From Lotus japonicus (taxonomy: Eukaryota; Streptophyta; Magnoliopsida; Fabales; Fabaceae), in contig NC_080046.1 in the NCBI RefSeq assembly GCF_012489685.1, positions 22,709,038 to 22,773,037 on the forward strand: DNA of 64,000 nucleotides, in the 5' to 3' direction. This document shows, in pieces, positions 23,853 to 36,759 of this stretch. How positions within the stretch are numbered: the first letter of the stretch is position 1; every line of letters begins with the position of its first letter. The notes beneath the pieces are model-generated. The model worked only from the letters and a program-made list of their open reading frames with translations, ran no database searches and was not told where the DNA came from. The translations under genes and the position numbers were made by a program.

Positions 23853-25100
23853 GACTTAATTGTACTTTTGGTCCCCAACTTTGGCCTTCCTGCGAAAATC
23901 GTTCCCAAACTTTAAAATTAGCAAAAAAAAACGTCCCTAATGTTTACACCTGGTTGCAAAATTAGTTTTCCGTCCAATTCCATCCAAAAACTAACGGAAT
24001 ATTCCTCAAAAAATTAATTAAAAAATTTAGTCTTTGAAACATTCATCATCATATTAAAAACCCAGAAATTCATCATCTTCATCCCATTTTTCCTTCACCT
24101 TCATATAAATGAGTAAATCAAAATTAAGCTTTCTCATCCAAAAATCACTATCCTATATACCAATAAAATATTTATTAAAGAATTAGAACATATCTATTTA
24201 TGTCTCAACAGAGAAGAGAGGAAGGGGATGAGTTCGATATATTGGCTTGGCGTCGTTGTTGCTCGCAGTGAGGAGAACCCGCAGCCATGGCTGCTGTTAC
24301 TAATCCCTGTTGTGGCTGCGCAAAAATTAAAGAAAGGAGAAGAGGCTGATACGTTTCCCTCATTTGGATTTTAGGGTTTTATTCCCCTCTTCAATAACAG
24401 AAACGCTTTTTAGGTTGAGGTTTAGGTTGAATGGTTTCTGGATTTGGGGTTTTGGGGAAAGGATCTGTCTTTAAATCTCTATCGATCTCTTCATCTTCTC
24501 TCTGATCTGGGTTAGGGTTTTTGGATTATGAGTTTCTGGGGTTTGCTGGTGTTCGCATGTGGGTTGATTGCAGGTATGGGCTTGGTGCATCTGGGTTCGT
24601 AACTTGAAGAGGCACATGATAGACAAGAGGCCATACTTGAAGGACCCATCAACTATGTGAGAGTTGCTGCATTTAATGATGTTAGAGGTGTTGGGTGGTT
24701 ATTTGATAAGCATTGTGTTCGGTGGATAGCTTCCCCACGATATTATTCACAAATTGAATGACTTGGTTTTAGTGTTTGTGATCATCTTCAATTGATGGTT
24801 GATTTGAGATCTGAAATTGATGTTTGGGGTGGGGTTGATGATTTTTTTGGTTTGCTTCTGGGTTTTCTAGAGAAGAATATGAAGATGATGATGAAGGTTC
24901 TTTGAAGAAGATGAACATTCATCAATTTCTAGATTTTTGTTTTATTTTTTATTAATTTTTATCCAAGAATTCGTTAAATATTGGATGGAATTGGACTGAA
25001 TATCATTTTTGCAACCGGGTGTAAACGCTAGGGACATTTTTTGCTAATTTTGAAGTTTGGGGGAAGACCAAAGTTGGGGGACCAAAAGTGCAATTAAGCC
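23853..25100. mobile_element. Mutator-like foldback element, 9-bp TSD
   Basis: Left end GACTTAATTGTACTTTTGGT, right end (reverse complement) GGCTTAATTGCACTTTTGGT, with arms matching for some 250 bp. The flanks are a perfect 9-bp duplication TTTTGAAAA (23844-23852 and 25101-25109). The interior around 24,200-24,700 differs in composition and could be captured sequence; no transposase frame is present. It is the second of three Mutator-type insertions in a row at the 3' side of the kinesin gene. Confidence 0.87.
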
Positions 25101-25179
25101 TTTTGAAAAATTATTTGAAAATTGACTTTATGAGAAATAAGACCATTGGACTAGAACAATAATGTGTGCTCGAGACTAG

Positions 25180-25365
25180 GAGTAATGATATATACACACC
25201 TCATTTTTGAAACACTTTATTTCCACCTCTTTTTATTTCTATCTCTCTCCTTTTATCATCTATCACATCTAATAATTTCTCTCTCTTACTTTTTCTTTTC
25301 TTCCTATCTCTCTCTTCATTATACCTCTCTCCACCTCAAAGAGAGGTGTGAAGATAACATTATTG
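25180..25365. mobile_element. Mutator-type MITE, 186 bp, 9-bp TSD
   Basis: Left end GAGTAATGATATATACACAC then CTC; right end (reverse complement) CAATAATGTTATCTTCACAC then CTC. The perfect duplication CGAGACTAG flanks it (25171-25179 and 25366-25374). The interior is pyrimidine-rich (TCTCTCT and TTTCTCTC runs). A diverged relative may end at about 50,500, where TGAATATATCATTACTCT is the same terminus in the opposite orientation. Confidence 0.87.
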
Positions 25366-25740
25366 CGAGACTAGACTTGGAAGTTTGGGTACCAAAAGGA
25401 AGAAAAAAAAAACTTGCAAGCTCTACATTGATCCGTAGATCTCTGTCCTAAGTTATTTCCAGCTGCCAGATTCATCTATTAAATGTACATGCCAAAAAAA
25501 TTTAAAAAATATTAATAATAGGAAAAAGGTGTGGCGTAAGTCAAATGCTTCCCATAGTCCAACAATTTCACTTAGCCACCAGACTACTGAAGAATTTGAT
25601 TCCTCAAACGCTCTGGAGTAAGTAAGACACAGATAGGATATAAACTCATTTATGCTTACAAAGAGTAAGAACGAAAGAATACAGTCATTTCTTCAAATCA
25701 TATTAACAAATTAATACAAAATGACACAACGTATAATGAT

Positions 25741-28700
25741 CTATATATTGCATCTGTCATACCCAGAGAACCACGACGGTTCTGCTAGTTTCGCAAGCTC
25801 ACCGTCCTCGCCATTAATACTGTGTAGCTCCTTTGAGTCATCATCAAATGTGGGCATGACCACATCATCATCATAAGTCGGTTGTACTGATTCCTTCGGC
25901 AAACGTGCTTCTACCAGAAGCTCATTAAGTGAGGTAATCTCCTTCTCATGTTTCTTCTTTAACTTGTCAACTTGTTTGTAGGCCTTAGCAGCTTCCAGCT
26001 CTGCATCCATAGCCCGTTTCTGCAAATTACATGGAAAAGTCAAGCTCAAAAAGTGAATTTAATTTACCCAATCTTAAAAAAAAAATTCATAACACTAATT
26101 GTAAATGTATCATCATCAGCTGCAGTAAATAAATTGAGCTTCTGCACGCTGCTTATTCAACATTAACTCACAGGGATGTAATATGTGTTAGTGCAACTAA
26201 TCCTAAACCATCTTTGAAAGCGATAAAAATGGGAAATCTGTTCATTTCAAGACAACGCATAAATAAAATAAAAAACAGAATCAATGAAGTACACGGTGGT
26301 TAGTTTATCAAAGGCAAGTAATTATGAGGTCGTGATCTCAAAGAACATGCATAAAATCATTTTAAAAAAAGGAAATAAATGAGGTAGAGTGTGCCCTGAA
26401 TGTACATACGCAAAACAGTTAATTAGAATAGGAAGGAGCAAGTACTTCTATTTTCCATGAGTTACACATTGAGTCAGAAACTCAGAATACAAATTAAGGA
26501 ATAAAATTTCTTAAATATATCACTGTTATGTTTAAGAAATACAAGGATGTTCAGTGATTTGTTCAACTACTGCTAATAATATTTTAGTGTCACTACGTTC
26601 CTTTCTCCTCAAACTCAGCAATATATTGTCACATTAAAAGATAAAATGACTCACTTTATATCTTTCATTGCTAACCCTCTTAATGACTATTTTCTTAGTT
26701 ACTTATCATAATAACATGACAACGAAATAAAGAGATATTTTTCATGCTAACATTACGATTAACAGCCCGTTGGGATAAGCTTAATTGGAGCTCATCTACT
26801 AGAAGAAGCACTAGATAAGCTCCAATAAGTTCTCTTTGATTTGCATCAAAACGGGGATGGTGGGTTTTGTTGCAATAACATGATGCCTCATAGACATTCT
26901 TGCATTTCATTTTTAACCTTTACGTGATACGCATTGGGAGTGGAGAAAATAGTGGTGAAAGCATCATATAATAGTAAAACTACAAGACCTATGTTCATGA
27001 TAACAGTAGTTTAAACTTCAAACATGCTATGCACGTTGTGTGTGTAGTTTTATATAGGCCTACCAGCTATTCATAATATATATTTTTAAGTCACGCAGTT
27101 GATAACTTGAAGCAAGGTTACGAACCTGTGCAGTAGTGACAGCTTCTTCAGCTTCTTTAAGCCGGCAAAGCAATTCACCCGCAGCTTGCACTGCTTCCGC
27201 TGTATCATTCAATTGGGCCTGAAGCCCTCTATTTTCATCCCTTAACATTCTCCTTTCTTTATCTCTTTCTGCTTTTAATGCTGAAATTTCTGCAGCAAGG
27301 GCATTTATGAATCTAGACTCTGCACCTCTTACTCCTGCTCTGGAAGCTGCTTTCTTGACATCCTCAATTCCATCCTGGATTTTTCTATGCCTTGCAAGCA
27401 GCTGGATATGATTCTCTTCCAAATCTGCGTACTGTTCTAAAATCCGTGCATGACCTTCTATAGCCACCCGCATGGCATCGTGAAGTTCCTCAGTACACTT
27501 CCTTTCAGCATCTAATTCTCGCTTCCTCTTTTCAGCTAGCGACCTGTTAGCTTCAAGCTCAGCTCTCAGTTCTTCAGAAAGAGAAATCCACCTGCTTTCT
27601 GCCTCAGTCCATCTAATTCTTTCTTGTTCAAGTTTTAGTTCAGCACTGTCCTTGGTTGATGCTGGAATTTCATGGGTCTCATCCCTCTCCTCTGTTGACT
27701 CTGGAATGGCATTGAGAGTTGATGCCAAACTGGGTTGAGATGGATAAGTCAATTGCAATAAAGGATATTGCTTCCTTGCTGCCGTAGATGAAGAGTCAAT
27801 ATAGAATTGAAGCTGGCTCCTTAAAGTCTGTATCTCTTCCATCAATACTTCCCTCTCCCCCAATTTGTAGAAATTTTGATACTCTTCTAGTTCATCTCGT
27901 ACCCTTTTTAACTCTAACTCCATCTTCGAAACTTCTGGATGATTCTCGTACTTCTCCTTTAAAAGCTGTATATGGTAATTTGGTATAACCATCTAATACT
28001 AGTCATAAATGAGAAAACTTAGAATGACAAAAAAGAATAAATCTACCTTGTGTTCATGAGTAAGGGCCACCAGCTCCTCATCCAGGAACTCCTTATTGGG
28101 TAATAAATCATGCATAAGGCTCTCAAGGCGAAGAATTTTATCTTCCCTTGTCTGTGCAATTATGGCATTGCATTCCCTCTCATGCTTGCACTGTTGCACC
28201 TACAAATAACATGGGAAACATTCAAAACAACAGACACAGAAAACAATGACAAGATTGCTGATAAACAAGGAAGCTCACCAAACGATTAAGCTGCATTATC
28301 TCAGAAGTCTGCTTCGCACAGAACTCTTCAAGTTCCATTTCTCTCCTTATCGATCCTGCCAAAACCTTTTCGATTTCCTATAACACAGGAGAAAGACATT
28401 ATAATTGAAATAAAGAATTTGAGTTATGCTGAAAATTGCAACTAAATTCCGCGCTTACTTTGAGAACTTGCTTCATTGGCTTATCAGCAGACTCAGGGCA
28501 ATCAAACGGTACTAGCTGTAGGTTTGAGTTATTGTCAATGACATCAAGTTGCGCTCTGGTTTGACAACTACTACATGTAAACAAAGCAGAATCTTCTTCA
28601 ACCCTATTATCATCAAGAAAAGTCTGTACACCCACATCAACTTTGTCAACTGGAAGGATTAGTTTGGATTCTCTTGGTCGTAATGAAAATCTATATGATG

Positions 28701-31700
28701 ACCGCCTCAAAGCTGGATTGCGATTGTGACTATCAATAATTTCAAGACCATGACGTATGCTTGCGGCTAAGTTTTCTGTTTTTGTAAGGAAATTTGGAGC
28801 TGTCTGACTAGAAAGGGCATTAGATGAGCTTCTCTGGTTGCCAGTGCTTATACCCAAATCACTTTCAGCATGAATATCATCGGAAGGAGACAGCCCTGAG
28901 GATGTCCTCAAACTTTTCCTGCTGGTGCTGATTCTAGGAGAAACACTAGGAGTTGGAGATTTAAGGACTGGGGATAAAGCATCCTTATCTATGTTGAGGC
29001 CAGCAGGAGAGACACAACTCACCGTGGCACTGGGAGAATCAGTTGACGCATTTGGGGCTGAGAACCCAGCAAAATCTCCAATGTCAGATTCACCCACAGC
29101 AGAAGAGAAACTGCTTTGTACCACGCCGCCTGGTGATTCTTCATTTAAACATTTACTGTCAAAGAAACCAGGAGTATGTTTCTCCTTTGATTGAGCTAAA
29201 TCTTGATCATCAGTGTTCATTCCATTGTCATTTTCTGCTACCATGTTACGATTATTCAGCATATTGGCATTGCAGGAAACTCCATCGTAGTCCTCAATAC
29301 CTTCCTCGTCAATCTCCATCTCCTCATCACCATCATCATCAACACGGGATAGTGGAGATGGTCTCTTCAGGCTAGACTGTAACAAATTCAAGCTCCTTCG
29401 GATCCAAGCTGCTGAATGACCTCCAGTTGAGTCCAATGGATTGTACCCATTTGCTTTTATTCGATGCAGTTCATCCTAATGATTTTATACTTCTGAGTTA
29501 CTCCAAATGAAATTCAAAGAATAGCAGAAACAAAACACGGTTGAGAATTGTACAAGAGAAAAATACCCTTAGTTGTCGTATCACTTGTCGCAACTGATTC
29601 ACATCATTCTCCATAACTTCATTAACAACTGCCTTGTTCTTGATAGCTTTGGCACGCTGTGCAAATCGCAATGTACTGAAAGTTTCACTCCTACAACTGC
29701 AGCATCAAAGCCAAGTAAGAAAATCCACAGTGCCGAAGGATCACAAGAAAGAACATTGCAATTGACTACGGTTTAATAACTACCTTTGTGCTGGTGAGAT
29801 AGCACAAACCATGGCCAATTTTGCATTTCCTCCAAGAGACTCCTGCAACAAAAATGTCAACTTGGAATCTCTATATGGTATATGCCGCTGTCTTCCTTTT
29901 TGAGAGACTTCTGCAAGAATATTTATCAAATTCCTGCAATCCAATTTAACCTCAGTAAGTACTTGCTCAGTTGCTCCTATAGAGATCATTGATTCCTGAA
30001 AATACCCCCATCTCTACCACACTCTAGTTTGGTCACTTTTACACATTTTCACTTAAATAACATTCATATTTCCCTTTGTTTCAAACTGCAAAAGAACATT
30101 AAGAAACTGTAGTTTTGAACTGCTCTTGTTAACATTTGTCCTAGCTGCTGCTTCACGATACCATGTTATATGGTTTATTTCTGGGGCTCAATGTGGTTTA
30201 AGAAATTACCATTGAAGTCTCAATGAAGCATGCTCCTGATTCTCTTTTTATTTTATTCTCTATGTTTCTGACTATAGTATCATTAAAGCTTAATCCACCT
30301 TTTGTTTAACTAGAAAATTAAGACCCACAAGTAGCTTGGTATTCAAAGCTTCAATTTATTGTTTTTAATTATCTGGTTACGATATCAAGTATACAAATAT
30401 AATTTTGCAGATGTAAAATCATACCCTAGCTGTGAGAGTGATCTATTGATATTGCCAGCTTCCTTCAAACGTTCTCCTGCTGCACCTGTTAGTTTTTGAC
30501 GTTCTGATCCAGCTAGATCGACAAGATTGATTCTACTTGTTTTAAATCTGCTCATACCATCTGCTGTGCTCTGCAAACATAAATTTCCTTCAAGATCCCC
30601 TTCCAGATATATGTGCCAAAAACAATAATGCAATATTATAGACTTATAGCTTCATTCTATTGTCAGCAAAGTAATATCTCTAAACTACGTTCTTTTGGTA
30701 CACAGTTACACAACAACCAAAATTCAGGATGACTAGATCAAACCTATAAATTGTCTGGACTTCCATCCGACACAAATATGAACTCATTAGTTTTATGAAA
30801 AATAACTTAACACATTGATTGAAACCCTCTATGATATAACATCAGAAGTTCAATGATATTACTAAAAAATTATTAACTGACACAATCTCCATGCCATCAG
30901 ACGCAAGCACCTTGTATTGAGATTCAACAACACAAGTAAAAACAGTGTGGGAGCGGGAACTCTCAGAATTTATACTGGTTGCGCCAATTCTCCTGTTTGA
31001 TAATCCCTGCATAATGATACGAAGAAAATAGTAAAGCACATGAAAGAGAAAAGAACACACCATTACAAATGAGAAATTATGATTTGTGGAACCTTTACCA
31101 AGTATAGCATTAGATTTATCTAATATCTAATTGAAACAAAACAGGAATAAGCACTTCATGTGAATTACTACACAAGTATTATTGAGATTTGACATTAAAA
31201 TTAATAAATTAAAAGTACTGATAAATTGCATGACAGGAAATCGTCCAACTTTCTGATAATCAATAAGCAACATGAATGCTTTGTTTTTCATTGTGATACT
31301 CGCATTCCAGGGCATACAGAATGTACTGCTAGAGAAAAGCTAGCTATGACAAGTTCCAAGTGGCTAATGGATGCTCCAAGTCCATAAAGAAGAAGACATT
31401 TGTATCAACACAATTACTGGACAGGGGATAGAGTTAATGAATTTCACCTTTATTAAAAGCTGAGTTACATCCTTCATAGTAGACACTTGCTCCTCTGTAA
31501 GATTTTCAACATATACACCAGATTTGACATCTTCTCTAATCTGGATGAAGAACAACAGATCAGTTCCACTATAAAGAAGAAAAACATGAGAAAAGGAAAT
31601 AATAAACTATAGTGCTTAAGTGTTTTAAATTTACCTGTAGGTTTCTCTGATTCGGATCCAACAAATCTGTGATTTGCTCATTGTATATCTGCAACAAAAA

Positions 31701-32859
31701 AAAATCAGTGTCATGGGGACTAAAAATGGAAAGGTGGCCAGGAACATGGAAAGAAATAATTCAGTGTCAATGAACCTCAAGAAAAGAACACTGGCACTGA
31801 TACATGAGCTGCTTGTCAGAATGCTTAGTTTGCTCCTGTTCATGAAAAGAAAAGAACAGTGAACATCATTTGGAACACCACAAACTATCTCCAACACATA
31901 ATTCAACAACCGAATGCTTACTTCATTTAAACGTGCAAAGAGTAGCTCAAACACACGGGGTGTAAGGCCTTGCTGATCTCTTGCTACATTTTCTTCGGAC
32001 AAGGAATTCGAAGGACCCCACATTGTATAAGTCTTCCCACTCCCCGTCTAACAAGTTCGAAAAAAAAAGTAAACGCGATCAAAATTCCCAAATTCAGCAA
32101 TAACAATATTAGAAAGTTAAAAAAGATGATTCGAAGAAGAAACCTGTCCATAAGCAAACACTGAACTATTGAAACCAGCCAAGCAATTCTCTACCAAAGG
32201 CACCCCAACATGGTCGAAAATATCGAGCTGAAGAAAACAAAACGCAAATAAACACGAGCAATTAATTGAGAAGCAGTGAGTAACAACAGTAGAAACAGAA
32301 ATTGAAAGCAAGCACACATGCCTGGGTAGCCTCCATGTCAGCGACGGAATCGAAGGTGAAAGTCTGGCCATTGAAGGACAAGGAATCAGTGGAAATCTTC
32401 TCAACAATGGGATCTCCTTCGTCCTTATCCTTGCACAGTGGCCTCATCCTCACAACAACCTGCACAAAACAACACAAATTACAATCACGATCAGAATCGG
32501 GTGAAGAAGAAGAAGATGAACGAGAAACCAGAAACCCTAAATTGGAAAATCACAACCTTAACGCCGGAATCGGAGAGTACGGCGGCGTTGTTGTCGGTGA
32601 GGGTGGTGGTGTTGTCGGCGGAGAGCTTGCGTTTGAGAGGGTTGGAAGGGGGAGGGCGAGGAGGCAAGGGGCTCTTCAATTTGGCAGGGGAATGGATTGC
32701 GGCGACGGCAGCGGCGACATTGGGATCTGAGATCGGAGGGTCGTTTTCTTTGGAGGGTTTGTGGTGGTGGTGCTTACGGGAGGGTCTGGGTTTGGAGGAG
32801 CTGCTAGGGCTCTCTGCGTCCCTCAAGATTGGGGTTCTTGGGAGCATGAAGTGCTTCAT
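25741..32859 (-). CDS. KIN12A: Kinesin-12, PAKRP1/KIN-12A type
   Basis: Plus-end kinesin of the phragmoplast, needed to organise microtubules at plant cytokinesis (family knowledge). Exons on the minus strand: 32859-32557, 32459-32322, 32227-32144, 32047-31922, 31835-31776, 31688-31635, 31540-31448, 31006-30911, 30570-30425, 29933-29784, 29696-29567, 29475-28459, 28377-28279, 28199-28047, 27965-27126, 26019-25741. They give 1255 codons in frame; the Arabidopsis protein is about 1290. The start MKHFMLPR is typical of the family. The motor domain (about 100-460) has the P-loop GQTGSGKT (174-181), switch I NSESSRSH (299-306) and switch [10 protein letters not shown] (334-341). An acidic low-complexity linker ([13 protein letters not shown]) follows, then coiled coils from about residue 800. 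The C-terminus is [11 protein letters not shown]. Intron 2 uses a GC donor. Confidence 0.93.
26020..27125 (-). other. Last intron of the kinesin-12 gene
   Basis: This 1.1-kb intron separates the coiled-coil exon (ends CACAG/GTTCGT on the minus strand) from the terminal exon (TTTGCAG/AAACGG). I see no gene inside it; the short open frames are chance. Confidence 0.7.
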
Positions 32860-32866
32860 TTTGCCC

Positions 32867-32913
<47 letters not shown>

Positions 32914-34236
32914 CAGGGAAGAGAAGGAAAGGGGAAGAGGTAAGAAGAGAACGAGAGAGAAAGAGAGAGGGGGAAATAGCCGTTGGGAGATAGGAAGATG
33001 AAGATTTTGAATTATTAGAGAGCGGAACTGAACTTTTTGAATTTGTGTTGGATCTGGATCCAGTCTTTAGGTTTTCCACCCACACACTCCCAAGTCCAAA
33101 GTCCAGTCACTTTGAGGATCCCATGGACTTTTTTTTTCATTTTTTAAATTGTATAAAAAAATTAATAATTACCCATATATAAGGTCACTTTCCCTAATTA
33201 TTTTATGTTAAGAAAAGTAGCTACAAATAATAAATTTGTAAAAGAATTTATTCACTTTCCTAGATTACTCTTATTTACTTTCTTATGGATTTCTCTTTCT
33301 AAGTTATTATTTCAAGCTCTCATTATCTCTTATATTTTTGGAACTATGAGGATATTTTTGAAAAAAATATTGTATACTTTATTGATATTGTAAATGGACT
33401 TATATTTAAGAACAATTTTTTCCGTAAAATTCTATTTATATATAGGAACGGAGGGAGTATGTATAAATTTAGCAGTATTAATAAATTTATGCATGATTAT
33501 CAATAAGAAATTACTATTATTTTCTAAAGCATACACAATAAGAACTCACAATCATGGTTTTTCAATAGGGCGTTGCTCCGGTACTCTTTTGAAATATGAC
33601 GCTTTGAAATAGTTTATCATTTACAGTATAAAATAATAAATTGCAAATTATAAAAGTTATAGAAGAAATCATGGAAAATTAAGCCTATAGGGTATGAAAC
33701 CCTTCCACTTTTAGATGAGCACTTGGAATTGCATTTTTACTTCATTTGTTTCTTAATATCTGTCACTTTAATGTTTTTGCACATGTATTATGGAATTGTA
33801 TTAATATTTTTGTTTTTATTAAAATTACCACCTAACTTCCTAATATACCATTCACCTCTCTTAATAGTTAAGACTTTTATGTACCAAAAAAAAAATTAGT
33901 TAAGACTTTTCAATTTTTCTATCATCATTTAGTTAAGAGTATAATTGGTAAAACATAACTAATGTTCTCTTGAAATTGTAAAATTGACAAATAAATAGGA
34001 ACAAATAAACGTCCAAAATGGTGACATGTATATAGGAAAAGAGCAAGTAATTATGAAAAGAATAATTACAAAAAAATTACAAGTTTGGGTTGTTTTGGAC
34101 ATGTAGAATGGTGATGTTGCCTTGTGTATCAAAATCACCTCACATGAGGTGCGTTTTACCTCTTTGAGTGCAATAAAAAGGTTTTTGTCTTGTGTCAGTG
34201 GCAAGACACATATTGCCTCAAACAAGGCGTGTTTGT
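32860..34236. other. Kinesin upstream region and intergenic sequence
   Basis: It holds the kinesin 5' UTR and promoter side (to about 33,120), then AT-rich sequence. A Stowaway-like terminus ACGGAGGGAGTA lies at 33,448-33,459, but I could not find its partner end, so it is probably a broken MITE. No gene is recognised. The frame at 34,288-33,959 on the minus strand has no recognisable domain. Confidence 0.5.
32873..32908. repeat. (GA)n microsatellite in the kinesin 5' UTR
   Basis: A run of GA dinucleotides directly upstream of the start codon, reading (CT)n on the coding strand. Pyrimidine patches like this are common in plant leaders. The plus-strand frames through it are shadows. Confidence 0.85.
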
Positions 34237-35339
34237 TGAAGCTAGGTATGAAAAACACTAGAAGGGGGGTTTGAATATGATTTTGCAAATAAAACGTTTC
34301 CCTTTAAGATTTCAAGTAAATCTTTCGGTTTCTTAGGATAGAAGGTGCAAAGGGTAAAAGATGGATGACACAATGATTTTATCCTGGTTCACTTGAAAAA
34401 CCTCAAGCTACCTCTAGTCCACCCGTTAAGGTGATTTGTTCATTCTTCGAATGAAGGTAATCCACTAAACAAAGGTTGTTACAATCTGCACTAGCACAAC
34501 TTGCTAAGTGACTAACATACATATGAGCTAGCAACCACTAAGACACAAGTCTTAGTCTTCTAAAGGCTTCTGACCGAATCTGGTCCCTTAAAGAATTACA
34601 AACAAGTTTGAAACAATTTGGGTTTACAATGAAGTGCTTCTAAACAAGCAAGTGTACACATATTTTGAACACTGAAGAAATAGATTGCTAAGGAATTCGC
34701 TTAAGTGTAATGCAATGTTGTATCTTGGTTTCTTAGTTATTTCTTCCTTTCTTCAGCCTTTATATACTCCAAGCTTTACGTGATGTTTTCGTTGAAGGAT
34801 TCTATCCGTTGGAGGGTAATTCTGGAAATTCCAGAACCTGTTGTGGCTGATCCTCGTTAGGTAGGCGATCAGAATAGTACATTGCGTTTGTACTTTTGAT
34901 AGTGACCCTTGCCTTTTGCTTTTGACTTCTGATCTTTAGAGGCGCTTCTCATTGGAACTAGTGAGGCTTCGAATCAGAGTCACGAGGTTGCTTGGATCTT
35001 CAGAACTTCAAGTCTTCAGCATCTGGACCGTTCACTCAGGACTTCTGGTCTTCAGAGTCTTCAGCACTTGATCTTCAGAACCCGTTATCAGAGCTTTGTC
35101 TTCATAACTTCTGAAGGAAAATTCTACCATTCATCAGAACATAGTGATTGGAGAAGTGGATTATAGGTCAATGTTTGGTCTTTGACTTCTGATGTATTCA
35201 TCTTTGAATCAGAATCAGAACATATTTATCAAACACTTAAAAGACAAACGTTAGAGTACCAAAATTGTTCATCCACAAATAAATACTTGTTATCATCAAA
35301 ACCTAGAGATGTACAACAGAACCAAATCGTGGTCTTACA
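34237..35339 (-). mobile_element. LTR of the Sirevirus-like family (copy B)
   Basis: It starts TGAAGCTAGGTATGAAAAAC and ends GTGGTCTTACA, matching copies A and C along its whole length. On the minus strand it carries a TATA-like TATATAAAGG (34,759-34,768). Directly right of it, 35,340-35,362 reads ATCTCCCACTTTTTGATGAT, the complement of a polypurine tract, so this is a 3' LTR of a minus-strand element with about 95 bp of interior left. The interior then stops at a LINE. Confidence 0.85.
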
Positions 35340-35436
35340 ATCTCCCACTTTTTGATGATGACAAAACTATTTTGATGTATCAAATTTTCCTTTACATAAA
35401 AAACACATTTAAAAAATTGATTCTTTAAATTATCAA

Positions 35437-36754
35437 TTTTTTTTGTTACAAATGAGGGGCTAGCCCCGAAATAGAAATGAAAGCTAAATAGCAACAGGCC
35501 CTACAGTAGGGGAAGAGGGAGACAACATGTCCTTCTGCAACAATAAGTGTCACTCGCCAAACGACACTTCAAAAGAATGCATTCCAAATGGAAGAGATAA
35601 GCCCACCTTAGCAAGGTAGTTCGCCAAAGAGTTAGCTTCCCTTGGAATATTTTGAATCACAATTAAACCATGGTCTGATATCTTCTGTAGAATATCCCAG
35701 GCAATCTCACCATATTGGTGTGAGGAGGAAGCATTACAATCCTGCAACAGCTCAACCACTTAGTGAAAGTCACTTTCAATAATAACTGGAGAAATTTCCC
35801 AGCTGATAATGAAATCCATTGCAGCTTGCACAACCATAAGCTCAACAAAGAAAGTATATGCCAATGTAGGCCTCCAAGGTTTCGACTGAACCCTTTCGAC
35901 CACGAACCTGCAGCGTCGTGAAATACCCCTCCACAGCTGGCCTGGAGCTCACTGCTGAGTGCTCCATCAACATTGGCCTTAATCCAACCCTCGGGTAGCC
36001 TTGTCCAATGGTGAGACCTGGCACGCGAACCTCCCCTCCCGAACACGTCCAACGGCTAGCCTTGTAACACATTCAGCGAGGACGATAACCCATATGATGC
36101 GATCTCTTCCATTCCCAAGGAACGAATAAACCTCCAAATACGCGAGGGGCTGTGCGGAGTACCATTGAAGACGAGCTCGTTTCGCATTCGCCAAATCGCC
36201 GAGAGTGCCGTCGCGAAGAAGCGAGGCTAGTCCAGATTCGAGCCATCCATGAACCTGCCAGTGATATTACCTAAAGACCAAACATGCCAATTTGCAGTGA
36301 AGAAAGCAGAGGGACTAACCGTAGATAAAGCAGCAACCCAAAAAGGTGCAATGGCACTGCAATCACGGAACAAATGTATCAAAGTTTCGGCCGCACTTTG
36401 ATAGAGAGGACATACATTAGATGATCCCATGTGACGACGAACTCGAGCGACATTGGTGAGCACCCCGTTATTCAATAATTTCCAGAGAAACACACGCACC
36501 CTCTGGGGTCCTTTAATTTTCCAAACTACCTTCCATAAATTATCATCTAAGCGACGGTGTAACGATGGAGAGATAAGGTCGTGAGCGGTTCTGGCAGTGA
36601 AGCTCCCGGCTGGGCTCAAGGCCCATTGGACTCCATCCTGGGCGTCGCCGTCGTTGAACAGACTCTTATTACTGAGAATTTCACTGACAATCCTGCACGG
36701 TAAAAAGTTAGAGAAAAAATAAGTTTTCCAACCTCTCCCAGGTTCAAAATAGTG
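35437..36754 (-). pseudogene. L1-type LINE, 3' part (zf-RVT and RNase H)
   Basis: Minus-strand reading. The zinc-binding region of reverse transcriptase (zf-RVT) is seen at 36,750-36,240: VQWALSPAGSFTARTAHDLI, LWKVVWKIKGPQRVRVFLWK, then a cysteine/histidine region ending ETLIHLFRDC. The RNase H-like domain follows at 36,000-35,550 with WIKANVDGALSSE, GGVFHDAAGSW and the end part IPREANSLANYLAK. Frames change several times, so it is dead. The 3' end is an A8 run (T8 at 35,437-35,444). The 5' side stops at or near a Copia insertion, so endonuclease and most of the reverse transcriptase are missing. Confidence 0.85.
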
Positions 36755-36759
36755 ATTAT

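Noticed and set aside
28925..29375. Plus-strand open frames of 89 and 110 residues
   Set aside because: Antisense shadows of the large kinesin exon 12.
30842..30910. Continuation of kinesin exon 8 past TACAAG
   Set aside because: A GT donor follows AAG, the next exon joins in frame to [15 protein letters not shown], and the extension is intron.
32438..33001. 187-residue plus-strand frame
   Set aside because: Antisense to kinesin exon 1 and its (GA)n leader.
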